Assembly: GCA_024734555.1 (NCBI GenBank)
Contig: JANPWX010000029.1
Coordinates: forward strand, 2,609,536-2,673,535
Length of the DNA: 64,000 bases
Source of the DNA: Trochalopteron elliotii
Taxonomy: Eukaryota; Chordata; Aves; Passeriformes; Leiothrichidae
Reading direction: 5' to 3'
The translations under genes and the position numbers were made by a program. Positions 63,701 through 64,000 of this stretch are shown here, one piece after another. The notes under the pieces were generated by a model. It was not told where the DNA came from, did not search any database, and was given only the letters and a program-made list of their open reading frames with translations. Position 1 is the first letter of the stretch, and every line of letters begins with the position of its first letter.

Positions 63701-64000
63701 TTTGCTAAAGTTTTCCTTTTACCCATAGACCCTAAATTAAATTTCAAGCAAATCCTTTTAGAGTGGGGCAGCATTCATGTTCTATAAAACGTGTCTCTCA
63801 GAATTCAATAGAAAAGCTTCCCTTTATAAATCCTATTTATGACTTCCTTCCCTTTTTTTCCTTTTCTTTTTTTTCCCCTTAATTACAGCAGAGGGGGATT
63901 AGTCAGTGTAAGTCTCTAGGGAGCTACATACAAAGCCATCTCTGAAATTAAACTAAAAGGAAAATGGCAGAAGGCACTGAAGGCACTGAGCTCTGCTAAC
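60799..64000 (-). other. SLIT3: SLIT3 intron upstream of the D1 LRRCT exon (partial)
   Basis: The intron ends at acceptor TGTGTCCTGCAG and runs off the right edge. It contains a tRNA-derived SINE (61288-61418) and AT-rich unique sequence. The preceding SLIT3 exon (last LRR of D1) was not found, so this intron is longer than 3.2 kb. Confidence 0.85.
61288..61418 (+). mobile_element. tRNA-Ile-derived SINE with CR1 tail (TguSINE1-like)
   Basis: The head resembles tRNA-Ile: box A TAGCTTAGCTGG (61289-61300), anticodon-loop region GGTGTTAGTAACACC, degenerate box B GGTCTGATCC (61334-61343) and ACGGGCTATT. The tail 'cttggacttgatgactctta', 'cccttccaactcagaatatt' is CR1-like, as expected for a SINE mobilised by CR1. 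This structure matches TguSINE1, described from zebra finch and other passerines. It is in opposite orientation to SLIT3. Changes in box B and the anticodon stem mean it is not a working tRNA gene. Confidence 0.85.

Overview
This is an internal piece of a vertebrate gene, SLIT3, read on the minus strand, in what looks like a songbird (passerine) genome. Seven exons with canonical GT-AG junctions and matching reading phase can be read in order from right to left: LRRCT of domain D1 (60635-60798), LRRNT of D2 (45643-45784), three 72-bp single-LRR exons (32365-32436, 27097-27168, 18203-18274), one 144-bp double-LRR exon (6244-6387) and LRRCT of D2 (3561-3724). They total 830 coding bases. Joined, they encode the end of the first leucine-rich domain and the whole of D2, the domain that in Slit proteins binds the first Ig domain of Robo receptors. 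Residues at paralogue-diagnostic positions match SLIT3 rather than SLIT2 or SLIT1. The gene start, the rest of D1, and domains D3, D4, EGF, LamG and the cysteine knot lie outside the window.

The bird assignment rests on several CR1 LINE 3'-end fragments in both orientations. The passerine assignment rests on one tRNA-Ile-headed, CR1-tailed SINE resembling TguSINE1 (about 61288-61418). A likely solo endogenous-retrovirus LTR lies at 45207-45511. No complete second gene was found in the introns; almost all other open frames are short chance ORFs.

Layout: 1-3560 is the intron after LRRCT2. 3725-6243 is a short intron starting with a T-run/A-run pair. 6388-18202 holds a CR1, an old CR1 and a 400-bp purine repeat whose sense-strand RNA is a long CU tract. 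18275-27096, 27169-32364 and 32437-45642 are mostly unique AT-rich intron with one CR1, a 43-bp minisatellite containing an undetermined base, and the solo LTR straddled by ordinary sequence (the LTR is 131 bp from the LRRNT exon). 45785-60634 holds two minisatellites only 1.7 kb apart. 60799-64000 holds the SINE.

I did not find a novel biological system here. The observations most worth checking are intronic: the 279-nt uninterrupted purine tract, the 18-bp minisatellite that is open in several frames, the E-box minisatellite with both CpG-decay products, the CpG-dense stretch at the D2 LRRCT exon just upstream of the intron expected to host miR-218-2, and a few small candidate regulatory motifs.
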